A DNA stretch of 64,000 bases, from assembly GCA_035995425.1 (NCBI GenBank), contig DASYKM010000215.1, positions 12,298-76,297 of the forward strand, written 5' to 3'. The notes beneath the pieces were generated by a model. The model was given only the letters and a program-made list of their open reading frames with translations, made no database searches and had not been told where the DNA came from. The position numbers and the translations under genes were made by a program. Of the stretch, positions 43,826-53,095 are shown piece by piece (the stretch's first letter is position 1; each line of letters starts with the position of its first letter). This DNA is from CADEED01 sp035995425. GTDB lineage: Bacteria > Pseudomonadota > Gammaproteobacteria > Steroidobacterales > Steroidobacteraceae.

Positions 43826-44476
43826 TCAGCGCGGTCGCTCGGTCATCGCGACGCTCAGCGCTTCGTGCACGAGCCGCGATGCGTTCGCGAACGCGTGCCG
43901 CGCTTCGGTTTCGATGAAGACCTGGTCGAGTCGGCGCGGTTCGGGATATTCCCGCGCCGGTTCCAGGTCGCGGATCCGCCCGACCAGTACGCCACTGGCG
44001 GCATCGTACAACTCGACGATGAGCGTCATTTTGGTGGCGGTGCGTGCGTAACTGCGCAGCGAAGGGTCCATGCCGGCGGTTGGAGCTGTCTGGTCGAGGT
44101 CGACGATCAGCGGCTTGACGCGCAGTACATCAGGCGCGGGCGCTTCGGCGATGACGTAGTGGCCCCGGTCGACGAGCTCGTGCGCGAGCTCTTCCTGAAA
44201 TCCGCTCGCGGCTCGCGAGCGCACGCGCTCGACTTCCGCTTCGCTGAGTTTCGGGTGATCGCGCCGCCAGCCGGCCTTGAACGACACCGCCACGCGATCG
44301 AACATGAGCCGCTTGTATTGCACGAAGCTCACATCGGGAGAGCGGTAGACAGCCGCCTCGCGGCTCGAGGGTATGCGCACCAGGCCATCACCGGGGACCT
44401 CGGTGGCCACCTGCGCGAAGGCGCCGATGGCGAGGAGTGCCAGTGCCGGAGCGAATTTCCATGCATGTCGCCGCAT
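43826..44476 (-). CDS. Exported DUF3313-like protein
   Basis: 216 residues with signal peptide MRRHAWKFAPALALLAIGAFA. The mature part starts with VATEVPGDGLVRIPSSREAAVYRSPDVSF. The segment VQYKRLMFDRVAVSF and the later LRVKPLIVDLDQTAP and MTLIVELYDAASGVLVGRIRD are typical of DUF3313 family proteins, whose role is not known. There is no lipobox cysteine. It is 24 bases downstream of the response regulator gene on the same strand and may share its transcript. Confidence 0.7.
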   Translation of the reverse strand: MRRHAWKFAPALALLAIGAFAQVATEVPGDGLVRIPSSREAAVYRSPDVSFVQYKRLMFDRVAVSFKAGWRRDHPKLSEAEVERVRSRAASGFQEELAHELVDRGHYVIAEAPAPDVLRVKPLIVDLDQTAPTAGMDPSLRSYARTATKMTLIVELYDAASGVLVGRIRDLEPAREYPEPRRLDQVFIETEARHAFANASRLVHEALSVAMTERPR

Positions 44477-44500
44477 GGGGCGTAGCTTACCGGGTCTGTC

Positions 44501-45430
44501 TCATCTGGCCAGCGTGCGCACCGCCCGCGCCGCCGCCGAGGCGCGGTTCTCCACGCCCAGCTTCACGAATATCTGTTCCAGGTGCTTGTTCACGGTGCGG
44601 GGACTGATGGCCAGGATCTCGCCGATCTCGCGGTTCGCCTTGCCGCGGCTGATCCACAGCAGCACTTCGGATTCCCTGCCAGTCAGCGACAGTGTCTGCT
44701 GCAGCTGCTGTTCGTCGGCCGTGGTGCTGAGCTCGGTCAGGCGGAACAGCAGCTCATCGGGGCCGATGGGACTCAACACGGAGATTTCCACCTTGCGGCC
44801 GTTGACGTCGACCAACAAGCGGGAATTCACTCCCTCCGAGCGCAGCTGCATGAGCTGGTTCATGACGGGGCCGGGCAGGCTGGCGTTGTTGTCGTCGCTC
44901 GCGAACAGCTCGGCCAGCAACTGGCGCGCCTTGGGCGTGCACCACAACAGGCGGCCCGACCGATCCGCGGCCAGCAGAAATCTGCCCGTGGCATCGAGCG
45001 CCGCGCGCGTGCCCGCCGCGACGCGCGCATTGGCGAGATGCACGCGTATGCGCGCCAGCAGCTCGTCCACCACCAGCGGCTTGGTGACGTAGTCCACGCC
45101 GCCGGCGGCCAATCCTTCCAGCACGTTCTCGGTCTCGGTGAGTCCGGTCATGAAAATGACCGGCAGGTGCGCCAGCATCTTGTTGCGCTTCATGCGCCGG
45201 CAGGTTTCGAAGCCATTGAGTCCCGGCATGACTGCGTCCATGAGCACGAGATCCGGCGTGATCTGCTCGATGAGACGCAGCGCGCTCTCGCCGTCGGTGG
45301 CGATCAATGCCGTGAAGCCGGCGTGATCGAGCGTGTCGGTGAGGAAGCCGAGCGTCTCGGGCGTGTCGTCCACGACCAGGATCGTGTCGCGGCGCGCGTC
45401 GGGGGTGTGACGAGGGTTGTTGTTAGCCAT
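44501..45430 (-). CDS. Response regulator with LuxR-type DNA-binding domain
   Basis: 309 residues. The receiver (about 17-130) has DDTPE, phospho-acceptor ITPDLVLMDAVMPG, and T/K residues in FMTG and VTKPL. A middle PAS-like segment (about 150-230) contains ATGRFLLAADRSGRLLWCTPKAR. The LuxR helix-turn-helix (about 245-305) has LTGRESEVLLWISRGKANREIGEILAISPRTVNKHLEQIFVKLGV. The start overlaps the end of the permease-kinase gene by eight bases, so the pair is a two-component system. The likely target is the divergent porin-urt-ure operon; this is inference. Confidence 0.9.
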   Translation of the reverse strand: MANNNPRHTPDARRDTILVVDDTPETLGFLTDTLDHAGFTALIATDGESALRLIEQITPDLVLMDAVMPGLNGFETCRRMKRNKMLAHLPVIFMTGLTETENVLEGLAAGGVDYVTKPLVVDELLARIRVHLANARVAAGTRAALDATGRFLLAADRSGRLLWCTPKARQLLAELFASDDNNASLPGPVMNQLMQLRSEGVNSRLLVDVNGRKVEISVLSPIGPDELLFRLTELSTTADEQQLQQTLSLTGRESEVLLWISRGKANREIGEILAISPRTVNKHLEQIFVKLGVENRASAAARAVRTLAR

Positions 45431-48400
45431 GTTTGCGCATTCCTTCCAGCACGTTCATGTAGCGCTTGAGATCGAAGTTCGCGACCAGCGTGCGCATGCG
45501 GCTCGCGAACGGTTTGTTGGTGGGGTCGGTCTCCATCTCGCGCAGCTTGGCTTGTATGCCACGCACGTGACCGATGAGCCCGAGTTGATAGAGGTCGTCG
45601 ACGTGGTGCCGCGAGTGGTCGGGCAGCGCGCCCTGCAGGTCGGTTTCGCGCGACGGCGCGGACGGCTCGTAAATCCACTGCAGGCTCAGGTGCGTTGCCA
45701 GGCACTCGAGCAGCCGCTGCATGTCGATGGGCTTGATGAGAAAGGCGTCGTGGCTCGCCTCCGGGCCGCCCGGCGAGAATTCATGAGCATTGGCCGAAAC
45801 GATGACGATCTTGAGATGCTCGAGGCCCGGCATCGTGCGCAGCCGCTCGGCAACCTGCCAGCCGGTGATGCCCGGCATGGAGACGTCGACGAGCGCGAGG
45901 TCCGGCCGGTGTTGTTGCGCGAGGTCGAGTCCACGCGCGCCGTCGGGCGCGGCATGCAGGACGAAGCCGAGCGGCGCGAGCAGGCGTTGCACGATGTCGA
46001 TGTGCGAGGCGTCATCGTCGATCAGCAGCAGTCGGCGGCGTGCGCCGCTGTAGCCGGTGACGGCACGCGCGCCCGCCGCCCACTCCTTGTCGGACTGGGG
46101 CAAGGGCGCGGCCTCGGACATCAGCAGGCGCACGGTAAACGTGGTTCCGACGCCTTCGGTGCTGATGGCATTGATCTCACCGCCCATGATCTGCGTCAGT
46201 AGTTTGGTAATGGTGAGTCCCAGGCCGGTACCGGGAATGGCGCGCACATTGGCGCCCTGGCCGCGCTCGAAGGGTTCGAACACCCGCTCGAGCTCGTTGG
46301 CCGGAATGCCGACGCCGGTGTCCGCCACTTCGAATTCGGCGACCTGGCTGCGGTAGCGCACCGAGAGCGTGGCGTTGCCACGCTCGGTGTACTTGATGGC
46401 ATTCGAGAGCAGGTTGATGAGGATCTGCCGCAGCCGCTTCTGGTCGACGTGCACGAACGCCGGAAGATTGGGCGGGCGCTGGTAGATGAACTCGACGCCC
46501 TTCGCGGCCGCCTGCAGCCGGAACATGTCGACTATCTGCTCGAGGAATTCCGCGAGCGGCACCTTGTCCCGGTTCAACCGCAGGATGCCGTTCTCGATCT
46601 TCGAGATGTCGAGGATGCCGTCGATGAGATCCGCGAGGTGCTCGGCGCTGCGGCGGATCACGCGGATGGCGTTGTCGGAAGGCCCGGCGGTCCCGCGCTC
46701 GAGCAGCTGCGCGTAGCCATAGATCGAGTTGAGCGGCGTACGGATCTCGTGCGAGATGCCGGCGATGTAGCGCGTCTTGGCGACGTTGGCGGCCTCGGCG
46801 ACTTCCTTCGCCTTGGCGAGTGCCGCGTCGGTGCGCTTGTGCGCGTCGATCTCGTCCATGAGCATCGAGGTTTGCCGTGCCGATTCGGCTTCGGCGGCAC
46901 GCCGGCTTTCATGCGCCAGCACGATGAGCCAGGCCATGACGCCCGAGACCACCAGCAGCGCGAAGTACACCAGCCACAGCGTGGTGCGGATGGTTTCACG
47001 CTCGGCGGGCAGCGAGCCGCCGTACTGCTGGTAGATGAGGCCTAACAACAATCCGATGGCGAGATTGGACAGCAGCAGCAGTCCGCCGAAATGACCGGCG
47101 CGGGTATTGAGCAGCGCGCCGATGCGTTGCGGCAGGAAGCGCGCGATGAAGCCGTCGAGCTGCTCGTTGAAGCGGCTGTTGGTCTTGCATTGATCGCGGC
47201 AACGCGCTTCGAGCGTACAGCACAGCGAGCAGATGGGGCCGGAGTAGGCCGGGCACATGGCGATGTCGCCCCGTTCGAAGACGTTCTCGCAGATGCTGCA
47301 CTCGAGCTCGGTGGCCTTCTCCGGAAGGCCGGTCGCCGGACGCGCCAGGTAGTACTTGCCTTTGGTACCCCAGGCGATCAACGGCGCGGCGATGAAGGCG
47401 ACGATCAACGCCACGAACGGCGAGAGAATCTGTGCGTACTGGCCGAACGCACCCATGAACGCGAGACTCGAGAGGAGCACGGAGATTATCAACGCGCCGA
47501 CGCCCACCGGATTGATGTCGTAGAGGTGCGCGCGCTTGAACTCGATGTATTTCGGGCTGAAGCCGAGCGGCTTGTTGATGACCAGGTCCGCGGTGAGCGC
47601 GCCAATCCACCCGGCGGCGAAGTTGGCATAGATCACGAGAATGCTCTCGATGGCGCGGAAGATGCCGATCTCCATGAGCAGCAGCGCGAGCAGCACGTTG
47701 AACACCAGCCACACCACGCGCCCCGGATGCGCATGCGTGAGGCGCGAGAAGAAATTCGACCAGGCGATCGAGCCGGCGTAGGCATTGGTCACATTGATCT
47801 TGAGCTGGCAGACGATCACGAAGATGCCGGTCATCACCAACGCGAAGGTCGGCGACTGGAACACTTCGCGGAAAGCGAGGTGATACATGATGGTCGGCTC
47901 GTCGGCCTGGCTGACGTGCACGCCCTGGCGCAACGCCCACACCGCCAGGAACGAACCGATCAGTAGTTTGACTCCGCCGAGCAGTACCCAGCCCGGGCCG
48001 GTGCCGATGACCGCGGTCCACCAGCCGATGCGGTTGGCTTTCGTCTTGTTGGGCAGGAAGCGCAGGTAGTCGACCTGCTCGCCGATCTGCGGCAGCAGCG
48101 ACAGCAACACCGACGCCGCGAGGCCAAACAACACGAAATTGAAGGTGCCGCCGCCGCCGTCGGTGCCGCCGTACTGGGTCCACGCGGCAATCTCCGCCGG
48201 GTGCTTCCAGGCGATGATGCTGATCGGCACGAACTGCAGGATCAGCCAGATCGGCTGCGTGACGATCTGCATCTTGCTGATGAGGCTGATGCCATACAAC
48301 GCAATCGGGATCACCACCAGCGAGCTGCAGATGTGTGCCAGCCACATCGGGATGTCGAACACCAGGTTCAGCGCCACCGACATGATGCTGGCTTCGATCG

Positions 48401-48791
48401 CGAACAGCAGGAACGTGAACGACGCGTAGATCAGCGACGTGACGGTCGAGCCCATGTAGCCGAAACCCGCGCCGCGCGTGAGCAGGTCGATGTCCACGCC
48501 GTACTTCGCCGCGTAGTAGGCGATCGGCAGACCGATGAGGAACATGAGCACCGCGAATGCGCCGATGGCCCAGGCCGCGTTCGGAAATCCGTACAGCAGG
48601 GTAATCGTTCCACCAATGGCCTCGCAGGCGAGGAACGCAATGGGCCCGAGCGCGGTATTGCCGACGCGCGCGGTCGACTTGCGCGCGCTCTGCGCGGTGA
48701 AACGCAGCGCGTAGTCCTCGAGCGTCTGGCTCGCCACCCACTGGTTGTACTGGCGGCGTTCGCGAATGATTTTTTGCTGGCGCGGCTTCAT
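45423..48791 (-). CDS. NCS1-type permease fused to a hybrid histidine kinase through a cysteine-rich module
   Basis: 1122 residues. Residues about 35-475 read as a full 12-helix NCS1/cytosine-purine-permease-like transporter (LGPIAFLACEAIGGTITLLYG, LTRGAGFGYMGST, YAGSIAWSNFFSRL). A cysteine cluster follows (about 498-534: CSIC, CPAYSGPICSLCC, CRDQC), which looks zinc-binding. Then come two more helices (about 566-622), HisKA with ISHEIRTPLNSIYGY (His near 683), HATPase with GTGLGLTITKLL (about 860), a receiver with LALVDVSMPGITG (about 965), and a conserved helical tail. It is probably a transporter-like receptor in the inner membrane that senses a small nitrogen compound. It lies divergent to the urea operon and overlaps its regulator gene. 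Confidence 0.9.
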   Translation of the reverse strand: MKPRQQKIIRERRQYNQWVASQTLEDYALRFTAQSARKSTARVGNTALGPIAFLACEAIGGTITLLYGFPNAAWAIGAFAVLMFLIGLPIAYYAAKYGVDIDLLTRGAGFGYMGSTVTSLIYASFTFLLFAIEASIMSVALNLVFDIPMWLAHICSSLVVIPIALYGISLISKMQIVTQPIWLILQFVPISIIAWKHPAEIAAWTQYGGTDGGGGTFNFVLFGLAASVLLSLLPQIGEQVDYLRFLPNKTKANRIGWWTAVIGTGPGWVLLGGVKLLIGSFLAVWALRQGVHVSQADEPTIMYHLAFREVFQSPTFALVMTGIFVIVCQLKINVTNAYAGSIAWSNFFSRLTHAHPGRVVWLVFNVLLALLLMEIGIFRAIESILVIYANFAAGWIGALTADLVINKPLGFSPKYIEFKRAHLYDINPVGVGALIISVLLSSLAFMGAFGQYAQILSPFVALIVAFIAAPLIAWGTKGKYYLARPATGLPEKATELECSICENVFERGDIAMCPAYSGPICSLCCTLEARCRDQCKTNSRFNEQLDGFIARFLPQRIGALLNTRAGHFGGLLLLSNLAIGLLLGLIYQQYGGSLPAERETIRTTLWLVYFALLVVSGVMAWLIVLAHESRRAAEAESARQTSMLMDEIDAHKRTDAALAKAKEVAEAANVAKTRYIAGISHEIRTPLNSIYGYAQLLERGTAGPSDNAIRVIRRSAEHLADLIDGILDISKIENGILRLNRDKVPLAEFLEQIVDMFRLQAAAKGVEFIYQRPPNLPAFVHVDQKRLRQILINLLSNAIKYTERGNATLSVRYRSQVAEFEVADTGVGIPANELERVFEPFERGQGANVRAIPGTGLGLTITKLLTQIMGGEINAISTEGVGTTFTVRLLMSEAAPLPQSDKEWAAGARAVTGYSGARRRLLLIDDDASHIDIVQRLLAPLGFVLHAAPDGARGLDLAQQHRPDLALVDVSMPGITGWQVAERLRTMPGLEHLKIVIVSANAHEFSPGGPEASHDAFLIKPIDMQRLLECLATHLSLQWIYEPSAPSRETDLQGALPDHSRHHVDDLYQLGLIGHVRGIQAKLREMETDPTNKPFASRMRTLVANFDLKRYMNVLEGMRKHG

Positions 48792-49038
48792 GCGGCCGAT
48801 GTGTCCCCTGGTTCCCCATAGCTAGATAGCAATCGACGTGCCACCACGTTCGGGAGACCGGCGCGTCACGTGCCCACACCACTGCGCACGATTCGAACAG
48901 CTGCCGCATTGAAGTGCAGGGTTTCGCGCGCCCGCACTGTGTTCGCACAACGGCGCGCGCGCCTACGTCAAATGACGCCTATCTCCGATGGAACCCGTTT
49001 CGTACTTTGGTTCGCAGGGGTTGCAAACAAGGAAAACC

Positions 49039-50100
49039 ATGTCACTCAAGTCACACATCATCAAAGCGGCGGCGGGTCTCGGGTTGGCGGCGCTGCCAAT
49101 GGCACAAGGCATCGCCGGCGATTTCTCGGTGGGCGGTGGAATCCGCACCAGCTTCTCCAATACCGACTTTGACGACGGCGAGGGCGGCAGCGATTCGTTC
49201 AGCGACTTCGCGCTGAACAGCGCGCGCCTCTACATCAGCGGCAAGGCGACCGACAACATCGGCTTCATGCTCAACACCGAATACAACGGTGGCAATGAAA
49301 CGATTCGCGTCATCGACGCGGCGGCGCAGTTCGCGTTCAGCGGTGGCAAGCACAACATCTGGGTGGGCCGCTTCCTGCCGCCCAGCGATCGCGCCAATCT
49401 CTACGGTCCTTACTACGCCAGCAACTGGGGCGTCTACCAGGACGGCGTGCAGGACGGCTATCCGTTCGAAACCGAAGGCCGCGATGACGGCATCGCCTAC
49501 TGGGGCCAGTTCGACAAGGTCAAATTCTCGATCGGCGCCTTCGACGTCGCCGGGCTAACTACCGGAGATTCGGACGTGCTGCTGGCGACGCGCGTGCAGG
49601 TCGACTTCTGGGACAAGGAAGACGGCTATTACCTGAACGGCACCTATTACGGCGAGAAAGACCTGCTCGCCATCGGTCTCGCGGCGCAGACCGCCGACGC
49701 CGGCGAAGCGTACTCGTTCGACTTCCTGCTGGAGAAAAAACTCGGCAATTCCGGCGTCGTCACGCTCGAGTCGGAATTCGCGGTGTACGACGGACTCGGT
49801 GGCTATCCCACGCCGGTCGGTGGCGCGTACGAGAAGTCGGACGGTTTCTATGTGCTCGGTGGCTATCTGTTCCCGTCTGAAGTCGGTCCCGGCAAGTTCC
49901 AGGTGCTCGGCAAGTACGGCCAGGCCACCTATGACTTCTTCGGCACCGACCTCGACCAGGACACGCTCGAGCTCGACGTGAACTACCTGATCAAGACGTT
50001 CAACGCGCGCATCAGCCTGTACTTCCTCGACAAGAGCTTCGATCCGGATGTCGGCGGCGACAGCACGACGATCGGACTCGGTCTGCAAATTCAGATGTAA
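49039..50100 (+). CDS. Outer-membrane porin of the urea operon
   Basis: 353 residues. The signal peptide is MSLKSHIIKAAAGLGLAALPMAQGIA. The mature sequence has many amphipathic strands with Tyr/Phe girdles (FSVGGGIRTSFSN, ARLYISGKATDNIGFMLNTEYNG) and the long extracellular-type loop DRANLYGPYYASNWGVYQDG. It ends in a strand, TTIGLGLQIQM. AAGGAAAA precedes the ATG. The next gene, urtA, begins 13 bases after the stop, so they are cotranscribed. It probably passes urea or a related small solute across the outer membrane. The substrate is inferred from context only. Confidence 0.82.
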   Translation: MSLKSHIIKAAAGLGLAALPMAQGIAGDFSVGGGIRTSFSNTDFDDGEGGSDSFSDFALNSARLYISGKATDNIGFMLNTEYNGGNETIRVIDAAAQFAFSGGKHNIWVGRFLPPSDRANLYGPYYASNWGVYQDGVQDGYPFETEGRDDGIAYWGQFDKVKFSIGAFDVAGLTTGDSDVLLATRVQVDFWDKEDGYYLNGTYYGEKDLLAIGLAAQTADAGEAYSFDFLLEKKLGNSGVVTLESEFAVYDGLGGYPTPVGGAYEKSDGFYVLGGYLFPSEVGPGKFQVLGKYGQATYDFFGTDLDQDTLELDVNYLIKTFNARISLYFLDKSFDPDVGGDSTTIGLGLQIQM

Positions 50101-50113
50101 GGGGCGAACTCAA

Positions 50114-51406
50114 ATGAAGAACATGAAAATTACCCGCCGGCTGGCGGTGCTTGGTGCCGCGATGGCCATGACCATCGGTTCCGCGGCGCAAGCCGCCGAC
50201 ACGATCAAGATCGGCATCCTGCACTCGCTGTCCGGGACGATGGCCATCTCCGAGACCACGCTCAAGGACACCGTCCTCATGCTCATCGACGAGCAGAACA
50301 AGAAAGGCGGGCTGCTCGGCAAGAAACTCGAGGCCGTGGTCGTCGACCCAGCTTCGAACTGGCCGCTGTTCGCCGAGAAGGCCGAGCAGCTGCTGGTCAA
50401 GGACAAGGTCGCGGTGGTGTTCGGCTGCTGGACCAGCGTCTCGCGCAAGTCGGTGCTGCCGGTGTTCGAGAACAACAATGGACTGCTGTTCTACCCGGTG
50501 CAGTACGAAGGCGAGGAGTCGTCGAAGAACGTGTTCTACACCGGCGCGGCGCCTAACCAGCAGGCGATTCCCGCCGTGGACTATCTGATGAAAGATCTCG
50601 GCGTGAAGCGCTGGGTGCTCGCGGGCACGGACTACGTCTATCCGCGCACCACCAACAAGATTCTCGAGGCCTATCTGCAGGCCAAGGGCGTCGCTCCCGC
50701 CGACATCATGATCAACTACACGCCGTTCGGTCACAGCGACTGGCAGAGCATCGTTGCGGACATCAAGAAGTTCGGCTCGGCCGGCAAGAAGACCGCGGTG
50801 GTCTCGACCATCAACGGCGATGCCAACGTGCCGTTCTACAAGGAGCTCGGCAACCAGAAGATCTCGGCGGAGGACATTCCGGTCGTGGCCTTCTCGGTGG
50901 GTGAAGAGGAGTTGTCGGGTATCGACACCAAGCCGCTGGTCGGCCATCTGGCCGCCTGGAACTACTTCATGAGCGTGAAGAGCCCGGTGAACACCGCGTG
51001 GATCAACAAGTGGCACGCCTTCACCAAGAACCCGAAGCGCACTTTCAATGACCCGATGGAAGCGCATGTGATCGGCTTCCAGATGTGGGTGAAGGCGGTC
51101 GAGAAGGCGAAGACCACGGATGTGGCCAAGGTGACCGACGCGATGATCGGCATCGAAGTGCCGAACCTGACCGGCGGCGTCGCGAAGATGCTGCCTAACC
51201 ACCACCTGACCAAGCCCGTGCTCATCGGCGAGATCCGCGCGGACGGTCAATTCGACACGGTCTGGCAGACCAAGGGCCTGGTCCCAGGCGACGCCTGGTC
51301 CGACTTCCTGCCGGGCAGCAAGGACATCGAAGCCGACTGGGTCACGTTGAAGTGCGGCAACTACAACACCAAGACCAAGCAGTGCTCGGGCCAGAACTAC
51401 AAGTAA
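50114..51406 (+). CDS. urtA: Urea ABC transporter, substrate-binding protein
   Basis: 430 residues. A signal peptide (MKNMKITRRLAVLGAAMAMTIGSAAQA) is followed by DTIKIGILHSLSGTMAISETTLKD, the usual UrtA opening. The fold is periplasmic type 1, with VFGCWTSVSRKSVLPVFE, LFYPVQYEGEESSKNVFYTGAAPNQQ and GTDYVYPRTTNKI, all diagnostic of urea rather than branched-chain amino acid binding. GGGG precedes the ATG. It delivers urea to UrtB/UrtC in the periplasm. A GC-rich hairpin with a T-rich tail follows 42 bases after its stop. Confidence 0.95.
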   Translation: MKNMKITRRLAVLGAAMAMTIGSAAQAADTIKIGILHSLSGTMAISETTLKDTVLMLIDEQNKKGGLLGKKLEAVVVDPASNWPLFAEKAEQLLVKDKVAVVFGCWTSVSRKSVLPVFENNNGLLFYPVQYEGEESSKNVFYTGAAPNQQAIPAVDYLMKDLGVKRWVLAGTDYVYPRTTNKILEAYLQAKGVAPADIMINYTPFGHSDWQSIVADIKKFGSAGKKTAVVSTINGDANVPFYKELGNQKISAEDIPVVAFSVGEEELSGIDTKPLVGHLAAWNYFMSVKSPVNTAWINKWHAFTKNPKRTFNDPMEAHVIGFQMWVKAVEKAKTTDVAKVTDAMIGIEVPNLTGGVAKMLPNHHLTKPVLIGEIRADGQFDTVWQTKGLVPGDAWSDFLPGSKDIEADWVTLKCGNYNTKTKQCSGQNYK

Positions 51407-51448
51407 ACAACAAGAAGAATCTGAAAAAGACGGCGCAAAAGGCAATTG

Positions 51449-51482
51449 AGGTCCCGGGAGCAATCCCGGGACCTTCTCTTTT
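51449..51482 (+). terminator. Intrinsic-terminator-like hairpin between urtA and urtB (partial attenuator)
   Basis: A perfect 11-bp stem (AGGTCCCGGGA, 51449-51459, pairing with 51464-51474) is closed by a GCAA tetraloop and followed by TCTCTTTT. Placed within the operon, it should reduce readthrough so that urtA mRNA exceeds the permease and urease mRNAs. This is often seen after substrate-binding-protein genes. The hairpin also leaves urtB without a normal ribosome site. Confidence 0.75.
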
Positions 51483-53094
51483 GGCGCTGTTTGCTTTTCT
51501 CGCACTCCTGTCAGCCATGCCGGGTCGCGCCGCCGCGCCGGACGAAGCATTCCGCGCGGCGGTGGCGAGCTTCGCCACCGGCGGCTTCGCGGAAAAATCG
51601 GCGGCGGTGACCGCGCTCGCCGAGCAGCGCCATTCTTCGGCGAAGGCCGTACTGGCATCGCTGCTCGACGGCAAGCTCTACTACCGCAACGCCGACAACC
51701 AGGTGTTCATCACCGATGGCGGCGAAACCGTGCTGGCGCTCACCGATCCCGTGACGCTCGGGTCCGCGGGATCGGGCAAGCCCGATGATTTTTCCCGCAT
51801 CACGACCAACAACAGCCTGCGCAAGACTTTGCGCAGCGCGGTGGCGGGCTTTGCGCTCGCCGATCCGGATCCGGAAATACGCCGCGGTGCGGTGCGCGAG
51901 ATGATGCGCTCGCTCGACGCGGACAGCGTTGACATCCTGCGCGTCGCCGTCGCGTCTGAAAAAGACGCGCAGGTGAAGCAGGCAATTCGCGAAGCTCTCG
52001 CCGTGGCCGATCTCGAGAGTGCCGACGCGGACACGCGGCTCGCGGCCGTGCGCGCCATGACCGAATCCCTGAGCCCGGATGTCTACAACCGGCTCACGGC
52101 CATGGTGACCGCCGGCGAGGATGGCACCTTTCCCGAGACCGACGAACGCGTGCGCACCACCGCGCGCGAGGTGATCGCCTCGATCGATTCCTCGCGTTCC
52201 GTGTACGCCACGCTGGAGACGCTTTTTTTCGGCTTGTCGCTCGGCAGCGTGCTGGTGCTCGCGGCCATCGGTCTCGCGATCACCTTTGGCGTGATGGGCG
52301 TCATCAACATGGCGCACGGCGAGCTCATGATGCTCGGTGCGTACACCACCTACGTGGTGCAGCAGGTCATGCCCGGCCACATCGGTGTCTCCATCCTGGT
52401 CGCGATTCCGCTCGCGTTCCTGGTGTCGGCCTGCGTCGGCATGCTGATCGAACGCGGCGTCGTGCGCTTTCTCTACGGCCGGCCGCTGGAGACCTTGTTG
52501 GCCACGTTCGGCGTGAGCCTGATCCTTCAGCAGGTGGTGCGCGACGTTTTCAGCGCCAACAACCGCCCGGTCGAGACGCCGGCATGGATGTCCGGTTCGA
52601 TGCAGATCAATGAAGCGCTGTCGATCACCTACAACCGCCTGTACGTGATCCTGTTCATGATCGTCGTCTTCGTGCTGTTGCAGCTCGTACTGCAGAAGAC
52701 TTCGCTCGGGCTCAAGGTGCGTGCCGTCGCGCAGAACCGCAACATGGCGCGCGCCATGGGTGTCCGCACCCAGTGGGTGGATGCGATGACGTTCGGACTG
52801 GGCAGCGGCATTGCCGGCGTCGCCGGTGTCGCGTTGAGCCAGCTCACCAACGTCGGCCCCAATCTCGGCCAGCAATACATCATCGATTCTTTCATGGTGG
52901 TGGTGTTCGGCGGCGTCGGCAATCTCTGGGGCACGCTGATCGGCGGCATGTCGTTAGGCGTTGCCAACAAGGTGCTCGAACCGTGGGCGGGCGCGGTGCT
53001 CGCCAAGATCCTGGTGCTGATCGCGCTCATCCTCTTCATTCAGCGCCGGCCGCGCGGACTGTTCCCGCAGAAAGGCCGGGCGGCGGACAATTGA
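51481..53094 (+). CDS. urtB: Urea ABC transporter, permease UrtB with periplasmic N-terminal domain
   Basis: About 537 residues from a TTG giving MALFAFLALLSAMPGRAAAP, a short signal peptide. The first ATG in frame (51517) would lose that signal. A CTG at 51421 is an alternative but places the hairpin inside the gene. Residues about 20-240 are the alpha-helical periplasmic region found in proteobacterial UrtB. The membrane domain follows with GVMGVINMAHGELMMLGAY, ATFGVSLILQQVVRDVF and AVAQNRNMARAMGVRTQWVD (the EAA-like coupling loop). It forms the urea channel with UrtC. urtC starts two bases after its stop. Confidence 0.9.
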   Translation: MALFAFLALLSAMPGRAAAPDEAFRAAVASFATGGFAEKSAAVTALAEQRHSSAKAVLASLLDGKLYYRNADNQVFITDGGETVLALTDPVTLGSAGSGKPDDFSRITTNNSLRKTLRSAVAGFALADPDPEIRRGAVREMMRSLDADSVDILRVAVASEKDAQVKQAIREALAVADLESADADTRLAAVRAMTESLSPDVYNRLTAMVTAGEDGTFPETDERVRTTAREVIASIDSSRSVYATLETLFFGLSLGSVLVLAAIGLAITFGVMGVINMAHGELMMLGAYTTYVVQQVMPGHIGVSILVAIPLAFLVSACVGMLIERGVVRFLYGRPLETLLATFGVSLILQQVVRDVFSANNRPVETPAWMSGSMQINEALSITYNRLYVILFMIVVFVLLQLVLQKTSLGLKVRAVAQNRNMARAMGVRTQWVDAMTFGLGSGIAGVAGVALSQLTNVGPNLGQQYIIDSFMVVVFGGVGNLWGTLIGGMSLGVANKVLEPWAGAVLAKILVLIALILFIQRRPRGLFPQKGRAADN

Positions 53095-53095
53095 C

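Noticed and set aside
46250..46275. A GGTTCGAAC-like string resembling a tRNA T-loop
   Set aside because: It lies inside the kinase ATP-binding domain (encoding EPFERG) and no acceptor or anticodon arms can be drawn around it.
46996..48948. A 650-codon open frame, also on the minus strand, overlapping the permease-kinase gene in another frame
   Set aside because: It encodes Arg/His/Ala-rich sequence with no family motif, while the overlapping frame has a full NCS1 permease.
49008..49030. Possible sigma-54 promoter (TTGG followed by TTGC) before the porin gene
   Set aside because: The GG and GC elements are 12 bases apart, while sigma-54 promoters require 10.
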